IMG/VR virus record: IMGVR_UViG_3300028388_001955 | Coordinates: 1 to 37,917 of that record | DNA from: a virus | DNA: 37,917 nucleotides | Reading direction: 5' to 3' (one strand) | Shown here: positions 15,701 to 24,026 of the stretch, in pieces | How positions within the stretch are numbered: the stretch's first letter is position 1 | How the letters are laid out: each line of letters starts with the position of its first letter | The notes under the pieces: generated by a model | Seen by the model: only the letters and a program-made list of their open reading frames with translations | Database searches by the model: none | Told to the model about the DNA's origin: nothing | Made by a program: the position numbers and the translations under genes

Positions 15701-17828
15701 ACCGTTTGTTCAAACACCAATACGCCGAGTAGTCTCAACGAGAACAATTCGTGAAACAATAGGAAACCGTGTTGTTGATATTGCGCTAATTCCTTGGATT
15801 AGATCCCGCAAGGTTTATTTCCGTGCTACTGGTCTTAAACCATATCAAAGATATTTTCCATTCTTTGATGGCGTTTCTGTGGCTGATTGGTGCCGCGAAG
15901 AAACCTTCCAAAGAATAGCAAACGATTCAATCGACTGGGGTCGTCGTTTTCCAAGAGCAACAGCACACCCGCAGGGCAGCACCAATCTAATTAGTGATGC
16001 TAATGGTGTCATTGAGGGGTCATTCTTTATTCCATCCACAGCCTCGCTAAGATTCAGAACGGGCGCCCGTGAATTTCAGCTATTGGATGTTAGTTCTGGT
16101 CGAAGCGAAGACGCGTTATCATCAGCTCGTGCTGTGTATACAGCACGTGGTGTATTGGAGACACGTCAGCGAACAATTAGATCGACTCGGGTTATTCGAA
16201 CAGTTAACACTCGGCGCCGAGAAGGAAACGGCCCCGATGAACAGCGCGACCCTCTAGCACAGTCGTTCTTTATTACTAATCAAAATGGTGTATATCTAAC
16301 AAAAGCACGAGTATACTTTGCTTCTAAACCGGATACAGGTGCAGGAGATGATCCGTCTCCTGTAATTTTGCAAATTCGCCCAACAGTCAATGGATATCCA
16401 TCTTCTACAGAAGTTGTTCCTGGTTCAGAGGTAACGTTAACCCCTGATCAGGTTAGCGTTGTTGGCACACAAACTCAAGCTGGTGTTCTTTCTTCACCAA
16501 CTGACTTTGAGTTTGAAGAACCAATTTTCCTTAACCCATTCACTGAATATTGTGTTGTTCTATTAACAGATACAACAAAGTATAACGTCTATGTGGCAGA
16601 AACAGAACAGTTTATCCTTGGAACGACAGAGCGCCGGGTTACTCGACAGCCAACACTGGGATCGTTGTTTAAGTCTCAAAACTCAACAACATGGGAACCA
16701 GATCAAACAAAGGACCTGACATTCCAGCTGTTCCACGCTCAGTTTGATACAGCAGGTGGTACAGTGATTATGGATAACACAGACGTACCTCTTGCGCCTC
16801 TGGATGTCGATCCGTTATTATTTGACAGTGGTGGTCAGTGGGTTGTTGTTTCTCATCCTAATCATGGTTTTGACAGTGGTGACACAGTAACAATTTATGG
16901 GTTGGACTCTGCAACCACTTATGCTGGGGTCTTAGGAACCAGCATTTTGGGACCACGAACTGTTAACAGACCAGATGAAACAGGATATAGAATCTTTATT
17001 GATTCAGCAGCAACATCTTCAATTGCTGTGGGTGGTAATTTGGTTGAAGCAACTGAAAACACACTTTTCGACATTGTTGTTCCTTCAATCGACACTCTAA
17101 TCCCTGAAAGCACAACACTAGATGTAAATGGTAAATTTACTACTGGCAAATCGTGGGCTGGATCAGAAACAAGATTTGTAAAAGATACAGTATTTAATGC
17201 GTTGAACGCACAAGAAGAAAATTACGCTAACGCTCCTCTAATGATTATTAACGCAACGAACGAACAAACACAACTCGGCGCGGGCGTACGGTCGGCAACA
17301 ATTCAGATTCCAATGCAAACTACATCTGCGGATGTTTCTCCTGTAGTTGACATGCAGCGCGCATCCCTAACAACTTTCAACAACATTATTGATAAACAGG
17401 ATTCAGCCGATTACACCCTAACAGGATTTAATGTCCCTCTAACATATGTTGCTGAGACTCAACCAACGGGTGGATCACACATTGCAAAACACTTGACAAC
17501 CCCTGTTACTCTTGCTGAAACAGCTGTTGGTTTAAAGATTATTCTTGCAGCCAATAGACCAGCGGCAAGTGACTTCTTGGTTTACTATAGAACCGGTGGA
17601 GAAGGCGACATCCTATCAGACCAAACGTGGACTCTATTGACGGAAGAAACTTCCGTTCCATCAGATGAAAACCCAGCGATCTTCCGCGAGTATCGTTATC
17701 TTGCTGGTGGTGATGGAGGTAATCTAATTCCGTTTACACAATACCAACTGAAAATTGTGTTCCGCTCGACAAGCAGTTCAAAAGTTTCTACAATTAAGGA
17801 CTTGCGTGTAATCGCAATGGCGGATTAA
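12750..17828 (+). CDS. Giant DUF4815-type baseplate/fibre structural protein
   Basis: 1692 residues. The N-terminus ('FSTVYKDDYTDSDHYHRILF', 'GRALQARELTQMQTIIQSEV', 'FKEGAAVNPGG') matches DUF4815-containing virion proteins of marine T4-like phages. The middle has a helical segment at about 785-815 ('DIAQLEQRIDRLEETTTLNQ') and a basic Arg/Gly stretch near 970-1000, followed by 'IPWIRSRKVYFRATGLKP'. The C-terminal third is beta-rich. Its position between gp8 and the collar-type gene is where T4 has gp9-gp12, so it may replace the gp10/gp11 appendage proteins; this is inference. The stop overlaps the next ATG by 1 nt. Confidence 0.72.
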   Translation: MTSTVTQSLFSTVYKDDYTDSDHYHRILFNGGRALQARELTQMQTIIQSEVARFARNIFKEGAAVNPGGPTVNDKYEFIKLDTSLNSLPANPDDLIGTIFTGATSNLRAEVLQVVPVEGSDPATLYVRYLGNADSDGTTTLRMTAGENITNGATTLTVQTTNTTVNPAVGRGVRVSNAAGDFWAVGHFVFAQPQSIIVSKYSDNYTGVVGFVVTEDVVTAEDKSALYDNQGDVPNTSAPGADRYRIRLTLVDQANVDSDQMFIFFVKIVNSRVVDQARGTDDYNKINELLALRTKEESGNYVVRPYRLKFNQDSDTSFLIADISEGTAYVNGYRTTRDFPTKIRIQKPNTTTTINNEVVAADYGNYIIANSLTGVPNVSVNEQWNIKNDSSYAGSIIGTARIRSVEEDGAFYNLYLFDIQMSGNNSFRSAKSIGADSANFANIELQNNQAVLIAANNNDLLFPLPTERPSSLSDISLQVQKRFTVVTDGSGNATLSSGLLSAGETWVDTNAWVLAVDSSGQNISSTATVTGSGTTTASITGTGAANSTIEVLAYVNVSAGTSRSKTLTETTVTTTIDSDGNGLKFIDLGKADIYDVSRIRQTDSDGADLTSSFRLDNGQRDNYYGVGRLILKGGFTTPSGNVFARFRYFDHGTGNFFAVNSYAIDYADIPSYTLADGTTVSLRDVIDFRPRIDDTGTNFSDASAKVNPLPKPTDLVQADVTYYLPRYDRLVINELGEISILQGTPDLNPRFPSVPDDALNLYDIRLNPNTISESDLELTLIENKRYTMSDIAQLEQRIDRLEETTTLNQLEVSAETLAVLDSAGLLRTKAGFLADNFSDHFFSQTAADDYRASIDPEERLLRPSIVGKSIRLVYDSDASTNTILKGDNVYIKYTEQPLIEQDFVSGTENINPFAVVTGTGEIRLSPASDNWRNTQFVSPRVIDGPPRLANFLGLLFGEWRWQWFGRTQTTTRRFAPGRGRGSTEPFVQTPIRRVVSTRTIRETIGNRVVDIALIPWIRSRKVYFRATGLKPYQRYFPFFDGVSVADWCREETFQRIANDSIDWGRRFPRATAHPQGSTNLISDANGVIEGSFFIPSTASLRFRTGAREFQLLDVSSGRSEDALSSARAVYTARGVLETRQRTIRSTRVIRTVNTRRREGNGPDEQRDPLAQSFFITNQNGVYLTKARVYFASKPDTGAGDDPSPVILQIRPTVNGYPSSTEVVPGSEVTLTPDQVSVVGTQTQAGVLSSPTDFEFEEPIFLNPFTEYCVVLLTDTTKYNVYVAETEQFILGTTERRVTRQPTLGSLFKSQNSTTWEPDQTKDLTFQLFHAQFDTAGGTVIMDNTDVPLAPLDVDPLLFDSGGQWVVVSHPNHGFDSGDTVTIYGLDSATTYAGVLGTSILGPRTVNRPDETGYRIFIDSAATSSIAVGGNLVEATENTLFDIVVPSIDTLIPESTTLDVNGKFTTGKSWAGSETRFVKDTVFNALNAQEENYANAPLMIINATNEQTQLGAGVRSATIQIPMQTTSADVSPVVDMQRASLTTFNNIIDKQDSADYTLTGFNVPLTYVAETQPTGGSHIAKHLTTPVTLAETAVGLKIILAANRPAASDFLVYYRTGGEGDILSDQTWTLLTEETSVPSDENPAIFREYRYLAGGDGGNLIPFTQYQLKIVFRSTSSSKVSTIKDLRVIAMAD

Positions 17829-18064
17829 TGAAAGTTATTCCTGTAGAAGGGTATTCTGATCTCGCCCGCGACCCCAACACCGGTGCGATCATTAATATAA
17901 ATACCACAGAAATGCAGCAAGCTCGCGAGCGCAAAGCTAAACGACGTCAACAGCAGCAGCAGCACCAACAATTAACAGAAGAAGTTCAGAGCTTAAAACA
18001 AGAACTTTCTGAGTTAAAATCACTATTGGTTTCAATTGTAGAGAAAAAACATGGCAAAAATTAA
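17828..18064 (+). CDS. Small coiled-coil protein
   Basis: 78 residues. The N-terminal part ('VEGYSDLARDPNTGAIININ') is followed by a highly charged, Gln-rich helix (about 32-45) and a leucine heptad segment 'LTEEVQSLKQELSELKSLLV' (about 48-68), strongly suggesting a coiled-coil oligomer. The start overlaps the giant upstream gene by 1 nt and the end overlaps the tail-collar gene by 14 nt, so it is translationally coupled to both. It is not recognised by name; a structural or assembly role is inferred. Confidence 0.62.
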   Translation: MKVIPVEGYSDLARDPNTGAIININTTEMQQARERKAKRRQQQQQHQQLTEEVQSLKQELSELKSLLVSIVEKKHGKN

Positions 18065-18890
18065 CACATCACTTTCTGACGTTGTTTCTCAATGGCTTCA
18101 AGATTTTAATGCTCTGTCTCTCGACGTTGGTAATATGAATGAATTATCAACAACAGAGGATTCTGACATCGTTGGAGCGTTAAACAGCCTAAAATCCGAA
18201 GCTGATTCAAATGAAAACGCTTTTTACTCTAGTGTTGTATCAATTATCGATTCAAGTGAAGGGTTAGCTAGTATCCGCACATTAGATGTCACTGCTAATG
18301 CTTTCCTGGTGGGAACAGATTCAGCTTGGGTTAGTAAGAGTGGAGATTCGGCAATCAGTGCGCTTGGTGTTACGGCAACAGGAGCGGAATTAAACCTACT
18401 TGATGGCATCAACACTTCTGGTAATTTTGGCCTTGTTCCATCAGGTGCAATTTTAATGTGGTCTGGATCAATAGGAACAATTCCAAGCGGGTGGCAAATT
18501 TGTGATGGCACCAACGGAACACCAAATCTTCTTGATAGATTTATTGTTGGTGCTGGATCCACTTATGCTGTTGATGTTACTGGGGGATCAAATACTGTCA
18601 CTCTAACAGAAAGCGAATTACCAGCGCATACACACACCGAAGGTAATTTAGCAAATGCTTCAGCTGGCACCCACCGCCACGGAGTTTATTTTGGTAATGT
18701 CGCCGACGGCGGTGGGGTGAAAAATGAGGTAAGAAACGCTTCAAACAGTAACCCGATTGCCAACGCCGGAACAACCGAAGCCGGTGCTCACACGCATACA
18801 ATTTCAGGTGCAACCGCGTCAACTGGCGGCGGGGGCGCGCACGAAAATCGGCCTCCATATTATGCATTAGCGTATATTATGAAACTTTAA
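18051..18890 (+). CDS. Tail-collar domain protein (gp12-like short tail fibre type)
   Basis: 279 residues. Residues about 125-175 are the phage tail collar domain: 'VPSGAILMWSG', 'PSGWQICDGTNGTPNLLDRF', 'IVGAG'. This is followed by the His-rich C-terminal part with 'ELPAHTH', 'GTHRHG', 'GAHTHT' and 'ENRPPYYALAYIMKL'. In T4 gp12 the HxH motifs bind metal in the trimeric receptor-binding tip. The N-terminal 120 residues contain 'LGVTATGAELNLLDG', a common fibre shaft element. The length is about half of T4 gp12, so the shaft is short. It is likely a receptor-contact or baseplate fibre. Confidence 0.82.
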   Translation: MAKINTSLSDVVSQWLQDFNALSLDVGNMNELSTTEDSDIVGALNSLKSEADSNENAFYSSVVSIIDSSEGLASIRTLDVTANAFLVGTDSAWVSKSGDSAISALGVTATGAELNLLDGINTSGNFGLVPSGAILMWSGSIGTIPSGWQICDGTNGTPNLLDRFIVGAGSTYAVDVTGGSNTVTLTESELPAHTHTEGNLANASAGTHRHGVYFGNVADGGGVKNEVRNASNSNPIANAGTTEAGAHTHTISGATASTGGGGAHENRPPYYALAYIMKL

Positions 18891-18900
18891 GAGGTAATTA

Positions 18901-19251
18901 ATGGCTCAGCAAGAAGACATTACAATCGATCAAGGTGCTGACTTTGCAATGCAGCTTCAATTGGCTGAAGTTAATGGCAATCCCAAAGATCTTACTTCAC
19001 ACTTTGTTACTGGCACAGTAAAGAAAACATACACAAGTGACAGCGCAGATACTTTCTCGTTTAGTAGTTCGATCAACGAACCTACTGACGGAATTGTTAC
19101 GTTAACACTTTCAAACACAATAACAGATACTATGAAACCAGGCCGCTATGTTTATGATGTTGAATTATCTTTTACTGATAGTGCCCTAAATACAGTAGTA
19201 GAAAGAATTTTAGAAGGGACTGTTTACGTTACACCTTCTGTATCCCGATAA
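18901..19251 (+). CDS. Small beta-sandwich-like protein before the collagen-like fibre
   Basis: 116 residues. It begins 'MAQQEDITIDQGADFAMQLQ' and continues with alternating strand patterns ('VTLTLSNTITDTMKPGRYVY', 'VVERILEGTVYVTP'), which suggest a single Ig-like or BppU-N-like beta domain. Similar small proteins are found next to fibre genes in marine phages, but I cannot name it. It lies 10 nt after the collar-protein gene and 13 nt before the collagen-like fibre, so an accessory or attachment role is plausible. Confidence 0.58.
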   Translation: MAQQEDITIDQGADFAMQLQLAEVNGNPKDLTSHFVTGTVKKTYTSDSADTFSFSSSINEPTDGIVTLTLSNTITDTMKPGRYVYDVELSFTDSALNTVVERILEGTVYVTPSVSR

Positions 19252-19264
19252 CTAAGAGTGGTTA

Positions 19265-22200
19265 ATGGCGGACATCATTAGAACATCGATTGGCCGAAGA
19301 ACAATCGTAAAAAGTATTACTGTAGGCACACCAATTCCTACTGGGGGTCTAATTCCGTCAGGGTTCTCAGGTTCACGAGGTTTCACTGGTAGTGCAGGAT
19401 TTACTGGATTTACCGGATCACTCGGCCTTGCAGGTAGCCGTGGGTTTACAGGTAGCCGCGGAATTGGCTTTACTGGAAGCCAAGGTGCTGTTGGATTTGT
19501 TGGTAGTCAGGGTGACAGCGGATTTGTTGGTAGTGCAGGATTTACGGGATCTCGAGGTCAACAAGGTTTTACAGGGTCACAAGGTGATAGTGGTCTAACA
19601 GGGTTTACAGGCAGCCAAGGATCCATCGGTCTTACTGGATCACAAGGTTTTACTGGGTCAATCGGTTTTACAGGCTCCCGCGGCGATGTGGGTTTTGCTG
19701 GTTCTAAGGGGGATAGTGGTGCTGTAGGCTTCACTGGATCTCAAGGTTGGACGGGAAGCCAAGGTTTTACTGGTTCACAGGGTTCACAGGGTGCAATTGG
19801 TCTCACAGGTTCACAGGGTATTATAGGTCTCACTGGATCGCAGGGATTTACTGGGTCGAGGGGTGATAGTGGAGCCGTAGGCTTCACTGGTAGCCAAGGA
19901 TTCGCTGGTTCACAAGGCTTTGCTGGTTCACAAGGTTGGACTGGTTCTCGTGGCTTCATTGGTAGCCAAGGATGGACTGGTAGCCAAGGTATTCGAGGAG
20001 ACAGTGGCTTTGCTGGTAGCCAAGGATTCGCCGGATCACGAGGATTTACAGGATCTGCTGGATATACTGGATCTGTTGGAGATCGATATGCGACGACCAG
20101 CACATCATCATTAACAATTGGCCTTGGAGCCAAGACACTCAATGTTGATAGCGATCTAGCATATTCAACCTCACAAACCGTTATTATCGCTGCTAACGAT
20201 AGCAACGATATGGAAGGATCGGTAACACTATACACCCCTTCTACTGGTGTTATGAATGTTAATGTCACTGCTGTTACTGGATCGGGAACGTTTTCCAATT
20301 GGCAAGTTAACTTGTCCGGTGCTCCTGGTCCAATTGGCTACACCGGATCGAGAGGCTTCACTGGTAGTGCAGGATTTATAGGCAGCCAAGGATTCGCTGG
20401 ATCTCAGGGGTGGACTGGATCAAGAGGCTTTACTGGCAGCCAAGGGTTTGCAGGATCTCAAGGTATTCAGGGTGATAGTGGCTTCACTGGCAGCCAAGGT
20501 TTTGCTGGATCACAAGGTTGGACGGGAAGCCAAGGTTTTGCTGGATCTAGAGGTGATAGCGGAGCCGTAGGCTTCACGGGATCTCAAGGTTGGACCGGTA
20601 GCCAAGGATTTGCTGGATCTCAAGGTTGGACCGGTAGCCAAGGGTTTACAGGATCTAGAGGCGATAGTGGTGCTGTAGGCTTCACTGGATCTCAAGGTTG
20701 GACCGGAAGCCAAGGTTTTGCTGGATCACAAGGTTGGACGGGAAGCCAAGGGTTTACTGGATCTCGGGGTATTCAGGGTGATAGTGGTCTAACAGGGTTT
20801 ACGGGAAGCCAAGGTTGGACAGGCAGCCAAGGATTTACTGGATCTCGGGGTATTCAGGGTGATAGTGGTTTCGCTGGCAGCCAAGGGTTTACGGGATCTC
20901 AAGGGTTCACTGGTTCAGTTGGTGATAGCGGCCAAATAGGTTTTACAGGATCTCAGGGTGTTCGAGGAGACAGTGGCTTTGCTGGTTCACAAGGTTGGAC
21001 CGGTTCGCAGGGCTTCACAGGATCTCAAGGGTTCACAGGTTCTAGAGGGTTCACAGGATCTCAAGGTATTCAGGGTGATAGTGGCTTTACAGGATCACAG
21101 GGGTGGACAGGCAGCCAGGGTTGGACCGGAAGCCGAGGCTTCACTGGGTCTAGAGGTGATAGCGGTACTACGGGATTTGTGGGATCTCAAGGTTGGACAG
21201 GCAGCCAGGGTTGGACTGGCAGCCAAGGATTTACTGGATCAAGAGGCTTTGCTGGATCAAGAGGTGATAGCGGAGCAGTAGGATTCGCTGGATCACAGGG
21301 TTGGACCGGTAGCCAAGGATTCGCTGGATCAAGAGGCTTTACTGGTTCACGAGGTGATAGCGGAGCCGTAGGATTCGCTGGATCACAGGGTTGGACAGGT
21401 AGCCAAGGATTCGCTGGATCACAGGGTTGGACAGGTAGCCAAGGGTTTACAGGATCTAGAGGCGATAGCGGCGCTGTAGGGTTTACAGGATCTAGAGGCG
21501 ATAGCGGCGCTGTAGGGTTTACAGGCAGCCAAGGGTTTGCCGGATCCCAGGGCTGGACCGGTAGCCAAGGGTTTGCTGGATCTCAAGGTATTCAGGGTGA
21601 TAGTGGCTTCACAGGATCTCAGGGGTGGACAGGTAGCCAAGGATTCGCTGGATCACAGGGTTGGACAGGATCAAGAGGGTTCACAGGGTCTCAAGGTATT
21701 CAGGGTGATAGTGGCTTCACAGGATCACGGGGCTTCACAGGTTCTAGAGGGTTCACAGGATCTCAAGGTATTCGGGGCGATAGCGGCGCTGTAGGGTTTA
21801 CAGGCAGCCAAGGATTTACAGGATCTCAAGGTTGGACAGGTAGCCAAGGATTTACTGGGTCTAAAGGTGATAGCGGCGCTGTAGGGTTTGTTGGATCACA
21901 GGGTTGGACAGGTAGCCAAGGATTCGCTGGTTCACAGGGGTGGACAGGATCAAGAGGGTTCACAGGATCTAGAGGCGATGAGCTGTTCATCAGCAACACT
22001 ATTCCACCGTCGCCAGAAATTGGTGATTTGTGGTGGAATGATTCTGCTGGTCAGTTAAAATTATACCGAACAGATTCTGGCGACACGGCAGATGCTCTAT
22101 ACAACGATGTTGAGATTTTATTTAGCCTTGACAGCACAACTGCTGATTCATCGGTAAATGCATATTCTATTACAATTCCTGATCCTCCGGTTATATACAC

Positions 22201-23764
22201 AGATGGTCCGTTCCCAGGAACATCTGCAATGCTTGTTGCCGGCAACACTGCGATCCGCATTGATGCAGCAAACTGGCCAGATAGATTTATTGCGGGTGAT
22301 TCTGATTTTACGTTTGAAGTGTGGTTTAAGAGAACCAATCCTGGTGGTTACGCTGGATATGAAGTATTCATGGGTGACTACAACAACAACGCGTTTAATG
22401 AACAATCGTGGTGGATTGGTTACGATAGTACTAGTACAGGTACAAGATTTACGTATGAGCTGCGAGGCGTATTAACGTTACGCAACACCTTTGCTGGATT
22501 TAATAACAACTTTGATAGCGATTGGCACCACTTTGCAGTTCAGCGAACAAGTGGCAGCATCAAGATGTTCCTCGATGGTGTTGTCGGGACAGACTCTGCT
22601 ACAGACACCACAGCAGTTGGCGGAGATACTAGTGAAAACTTTGGTATTGGCTATAGTGGCAACCTTCCAAACGGATTCGAAGGCGCGCTATTTGATGCTA
22701 GAATTACCAGAGCTTCAAGATATGCAGAAACAGGGTTTACGCCACCGACAGAACCATTCTTTGCTGGAACAGTATTTGCTGACAGCACTGGATGGACTAC
22801 GATTGCTGGTGGATACACAGGATCACGTGGTGCTGACGGTACTTCTGGATTTGATGGCAGCCAAGGATTTACAGGATCGCGAGGATTTACGGGCTCCGAA
22901 GGGCTACTAAGCGTAAACGATTCAACTAACTACCCAATTGGTATTCCGGCTTATCCGGATAGAATTGTTGGCGTTGATGTTAGTGACACGGCGACAGATT
23001 CACAAGGTTCAATTAAGACATTCTATCTACAGGATGTTCAAAACCTAACGTCGTTTAATAATCAAACAACACTAACATATAAGCTAGCATTGAGTGATCG
23101 TGCAAACATCATCACAATGACACGTGCCGATTCAGCAAACACAGTTATTATTCCAACAAACGACAGCGTTGGTTTTGATAGCGGTACTGTAATCACAGTG
23201 ATTCAAAATGGTGGTGGTGAAACCAGAATTCAAGGATTTGATAGCACTGTTAGTGTTAACGGTAATCCAGGTGGTTTGGAGAGATCAGTAGGACAGTATT
23301 TCCCAATGGCTGTTCTCAAAACTGGACTAAACGACTGGGTTGTTACTGGTGCCTTAGCGCTTGATTCAAACAAAAATTATTTGATTAGTGGCACACAAGG
23401 TATTCAATTTGAAGTCAAGAATAATATTGTTGGTGATATCGACTCTACAGGTAATCTGATAATGACTGGAGATGTTACAGCATTTGGTACAATTTCTGAC
23501 ATTACAGCTAAGCAAAATGTCTCTCCAATTGTTGACGCCCTCGAAAAGATTAATCAACTTCATGGTGTTACATTTGAGTATAAAGATCATCCCAATAAAC
23601 CTATGACGGGAGTAATTGCGCAAGACGTGGAAAAGGTCCTTCCGGAAGCTATATACAACACCAAAGGAACAAAAGCTGTTCGTTATGGTAATATGGTTGG
23701 CTTATTAATTGAAGCTGTAAAAGAGTTAACGGAAAAAGTTAAGAGGTTGGAGAAAGATGAGTAA
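19265..23764 (+). CDS. Collagen-like tail fibre with LamG domain and S74 self-cleaving chaperone
   Basis: 1499 residues. Gly-X-Y collagen-like repeats, mostly hexads such as GFTGSQ, GWTGSQ and GFAGSR with periodic GDSGAV, fill residues about 33-272 and 352-904. They are interrupted by an 80-residue beta module (273-351). Residues about 953-1175 resemble a LamG/concanavalin domain ('FTFEVWFKR', 'WHHFAVQRTSGSIKMFLDG'). A short third collagen patch follows. The last 89 residues are a peptidase S74 intramolecular chaperone ('SDITAKQNV') with the conserved Ser1411 and Lys1416. S74 domains trimerise the fibre and then cut themselves off before that Ser. Phe or Trp at collagen X positions is unusual. 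It is probably the main long fibre. Confidence 0.87.
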   Translation: MADIIRTSIGRRTIVKSITVGTPIPTGGLIPSGFSGSRGFTGSAGFTGFTGSLGLAGSRGFTGSRGIGFTGSQGAVGFVGSQGDSGFVGSAGFTGSRGQQGFTGSQGDSGLTGFTGSQGSIGLTGSQGFTGSIGFTGSRGDVGFAGSKGDSGAVGFTGSQGWTGSQGFTGSQGSQGAIGLTGSQGIIGLTGSQGFTGSRGDSGAVGFTGSQGFAGSQGFAGSQGWTGSRGFIGSQGWTGSQGIRGDSGFAGSQGFAGSRGFTGSAGYTGSVGDRYATTSTSSLTIGLGAKTLNVDSDLAYSTSQTVIIAANDSNDMEGSVTLYTPSTGVMNVNVTAVTGSGTFSNWQVNLSGAPGPIGYTGSRGFTGSAGFIGSQGFAGSQGWTGSRGFTGSQGFAGSQGIQGDSGFTGSQGFAGSQGWTGSQGFAGSRGDSGAVGFTGSQGWTGSQGFAGSQGWTGSQGFTGSRGDSGAVGFTGSQGWTGSQGFAGSQGWTGSQGFTGSRGIQGDSGLTGFTGSQGWTGSQGFTGSRGIQGDSGFAGSQGFTGSQGFTGSVGDSGQIGFTGSQGVRGDSGFAGSQGWTGSQGFTGSQGFTGSRGFTGSQGIQGDSGFTGSQGWTGSQGWTGSRGFTGSRGDSGTTGFVGSQGWTGSQGWTGSQGFTGSRGFAGSRGDSGAVGFAGSQGWTGSQGFAGSRGFTGSRGDSGAVGFAGSQGWTGSQGFAGSQGWTGSQGFTGSRGDSGAVGFTGSRGDSGAVGFTGSQGFAGSQGWTGSQGFAGSQGIQGDSGFTGSQGWTGSQGFAGSQGWTGSRGFTGSQGIQGDSGFTGSRGFTGSRGFTGSQGIRGDSGAVGFTGSQGFTGSQGWTGSQGFTGSKGDSGAVGFVGSQGWTGSQGFAGSQGWTGSRGFTGSRGDELFISNTIPPSPEIGDLWWNDSAGQLKLYRTDSGDTADALYNDVEILFSLDSTTADSSVNAYSITIPDPPVIYTDGPFPGTSAMLVAGNTAIRIDAANWPDRFIAGDSDFTFEVWFKRTNPGGYAGYEVFMGDYNNNAFNEQSWWIGYDSTSTGTRFTYELRGVLTLRNTFAGFNNNFDSDWHHFAVQRTSGSIKMFLDGVVGTDSATDTTAVGGDTSENFGIGYSGNLPNGFEGALFDARITRASRYAETGFTPPTEPFFAGTVFADSTGWTTIAGGYTGSRGADGTSGFDGSQGFTGSRGFTGSEGLLSVNDSTNYPIGIPAYPDRIVGVDVSDTATDSQGSIKTFYLQDVQNLTSFNNQTTLTYKLALSDRANIITMTRADSANTVIIPTNDSVGFDSGTVITVIQNGGGETRIQGFDSTVSVNGNPGGLERSVGQYFPMAVLKTGLNDWVVTGALALDSNKNYLISGTQGIQFEVKNNIVGDIDSTGNLIMTGDVTAFGTISDITAKQNVSPIVDALEKINQLHGVTFEYKDHPNKPMTGVIAQDVEKVLPEAIYNTKGTKAVRYGNMVGLLIEAVKELTEKVKRLEKDE
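19370..21985 (+). repeat. Collagen-encoding 18-nt repeat array (two blocks)
   Basis: DNA-level array of degenerate 18-nt units encoding Gly-X-Y pairs, in blocks at about 19370-20080 and 20320-21985. Codons vary between units in some places and are identical in others, giving many long near-exact direct repeats. The clearest is a perfect 36-bp tandem pair at 21445-21480 and 21481-21516. Such arrays change length by slippage or recombination. Open antisense frames over this array are a by-product of its composition. Confidence 0.9.
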
Positions 23765-24026
23765 CGATCCAACGGAAAAGCAACATGAGCGTGATCCTAC
23801 CAACGTGTTATTGGGTAACGAATACAGAGACTACCCTCTATACAATTCTCGTGGAAGACCCACAAAACAACCAACAAAATACCATGTTAAGAAAGATGGG
23901 AGATGGGTAAGTGAGCATCCCAAGAAAGAGTTTCAGTTTAGGAAACGTCAGAGACGAGTTCGACAGCTCCTTGACGGGCGGGATCTCGCTAAGCGCGTTT
24001 CGCGGGGTCAAGAAGGGCGTTCCTGA
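23757..24026 (+). CDS. Small basic protein overlapping the beta-propeller gene
   Basis: 89 residues, not recognised. It starts 8 nt inside the end of the fibre gene behind a GGAGAAAG ribosome binding site, so initiation looks real. Residues 1-50 are polar ('PTEKQHERDPTNVLLGNEYR', 'KYHVKKDGRWVSEHPKK') and the rest is very basic. The last 116 nt overlap the start of the next gene in another frame. The protein may be genuine over its whole length, or its second half may be constrained mainly by the overlapping gene. A fibre-accessory role is a guess from position. Confidence 0.5.
   Translation: MSNDPTEKQHERDPTNVLLGNEYRDYPLYNSRGRPTKQPTKYHVKKDGRWVSEHPKKEFQFRKRQRRVRQLLDGRDLAKRVSRGQEGRS

Noticed and set aside
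17896-17903. TATAAATA inside the small coiled-coil gene
   Set aside because: Exact box, but within coding sequence 148 nt before the next start; about one or two such matches are expected by chance per strand, so not called a promoter.
19741-21640. Antisense and alternative-frame open frames over the collagen array (for example 19741-20298 and 21419-21640 on the minus strand)
   Set aside because: They arise because the 18-nt repeats lack stops in several frames; the predicted proteins are Pro- or Ala-rich repeat artefacts without ribosome binding sites.
19370-21985. CRISPR-like or satellite interpretation of the repeat array
   Set aside because: The units are in frame, encode Gly-X-Y throughout, and have no unique spacers between constant repeats.
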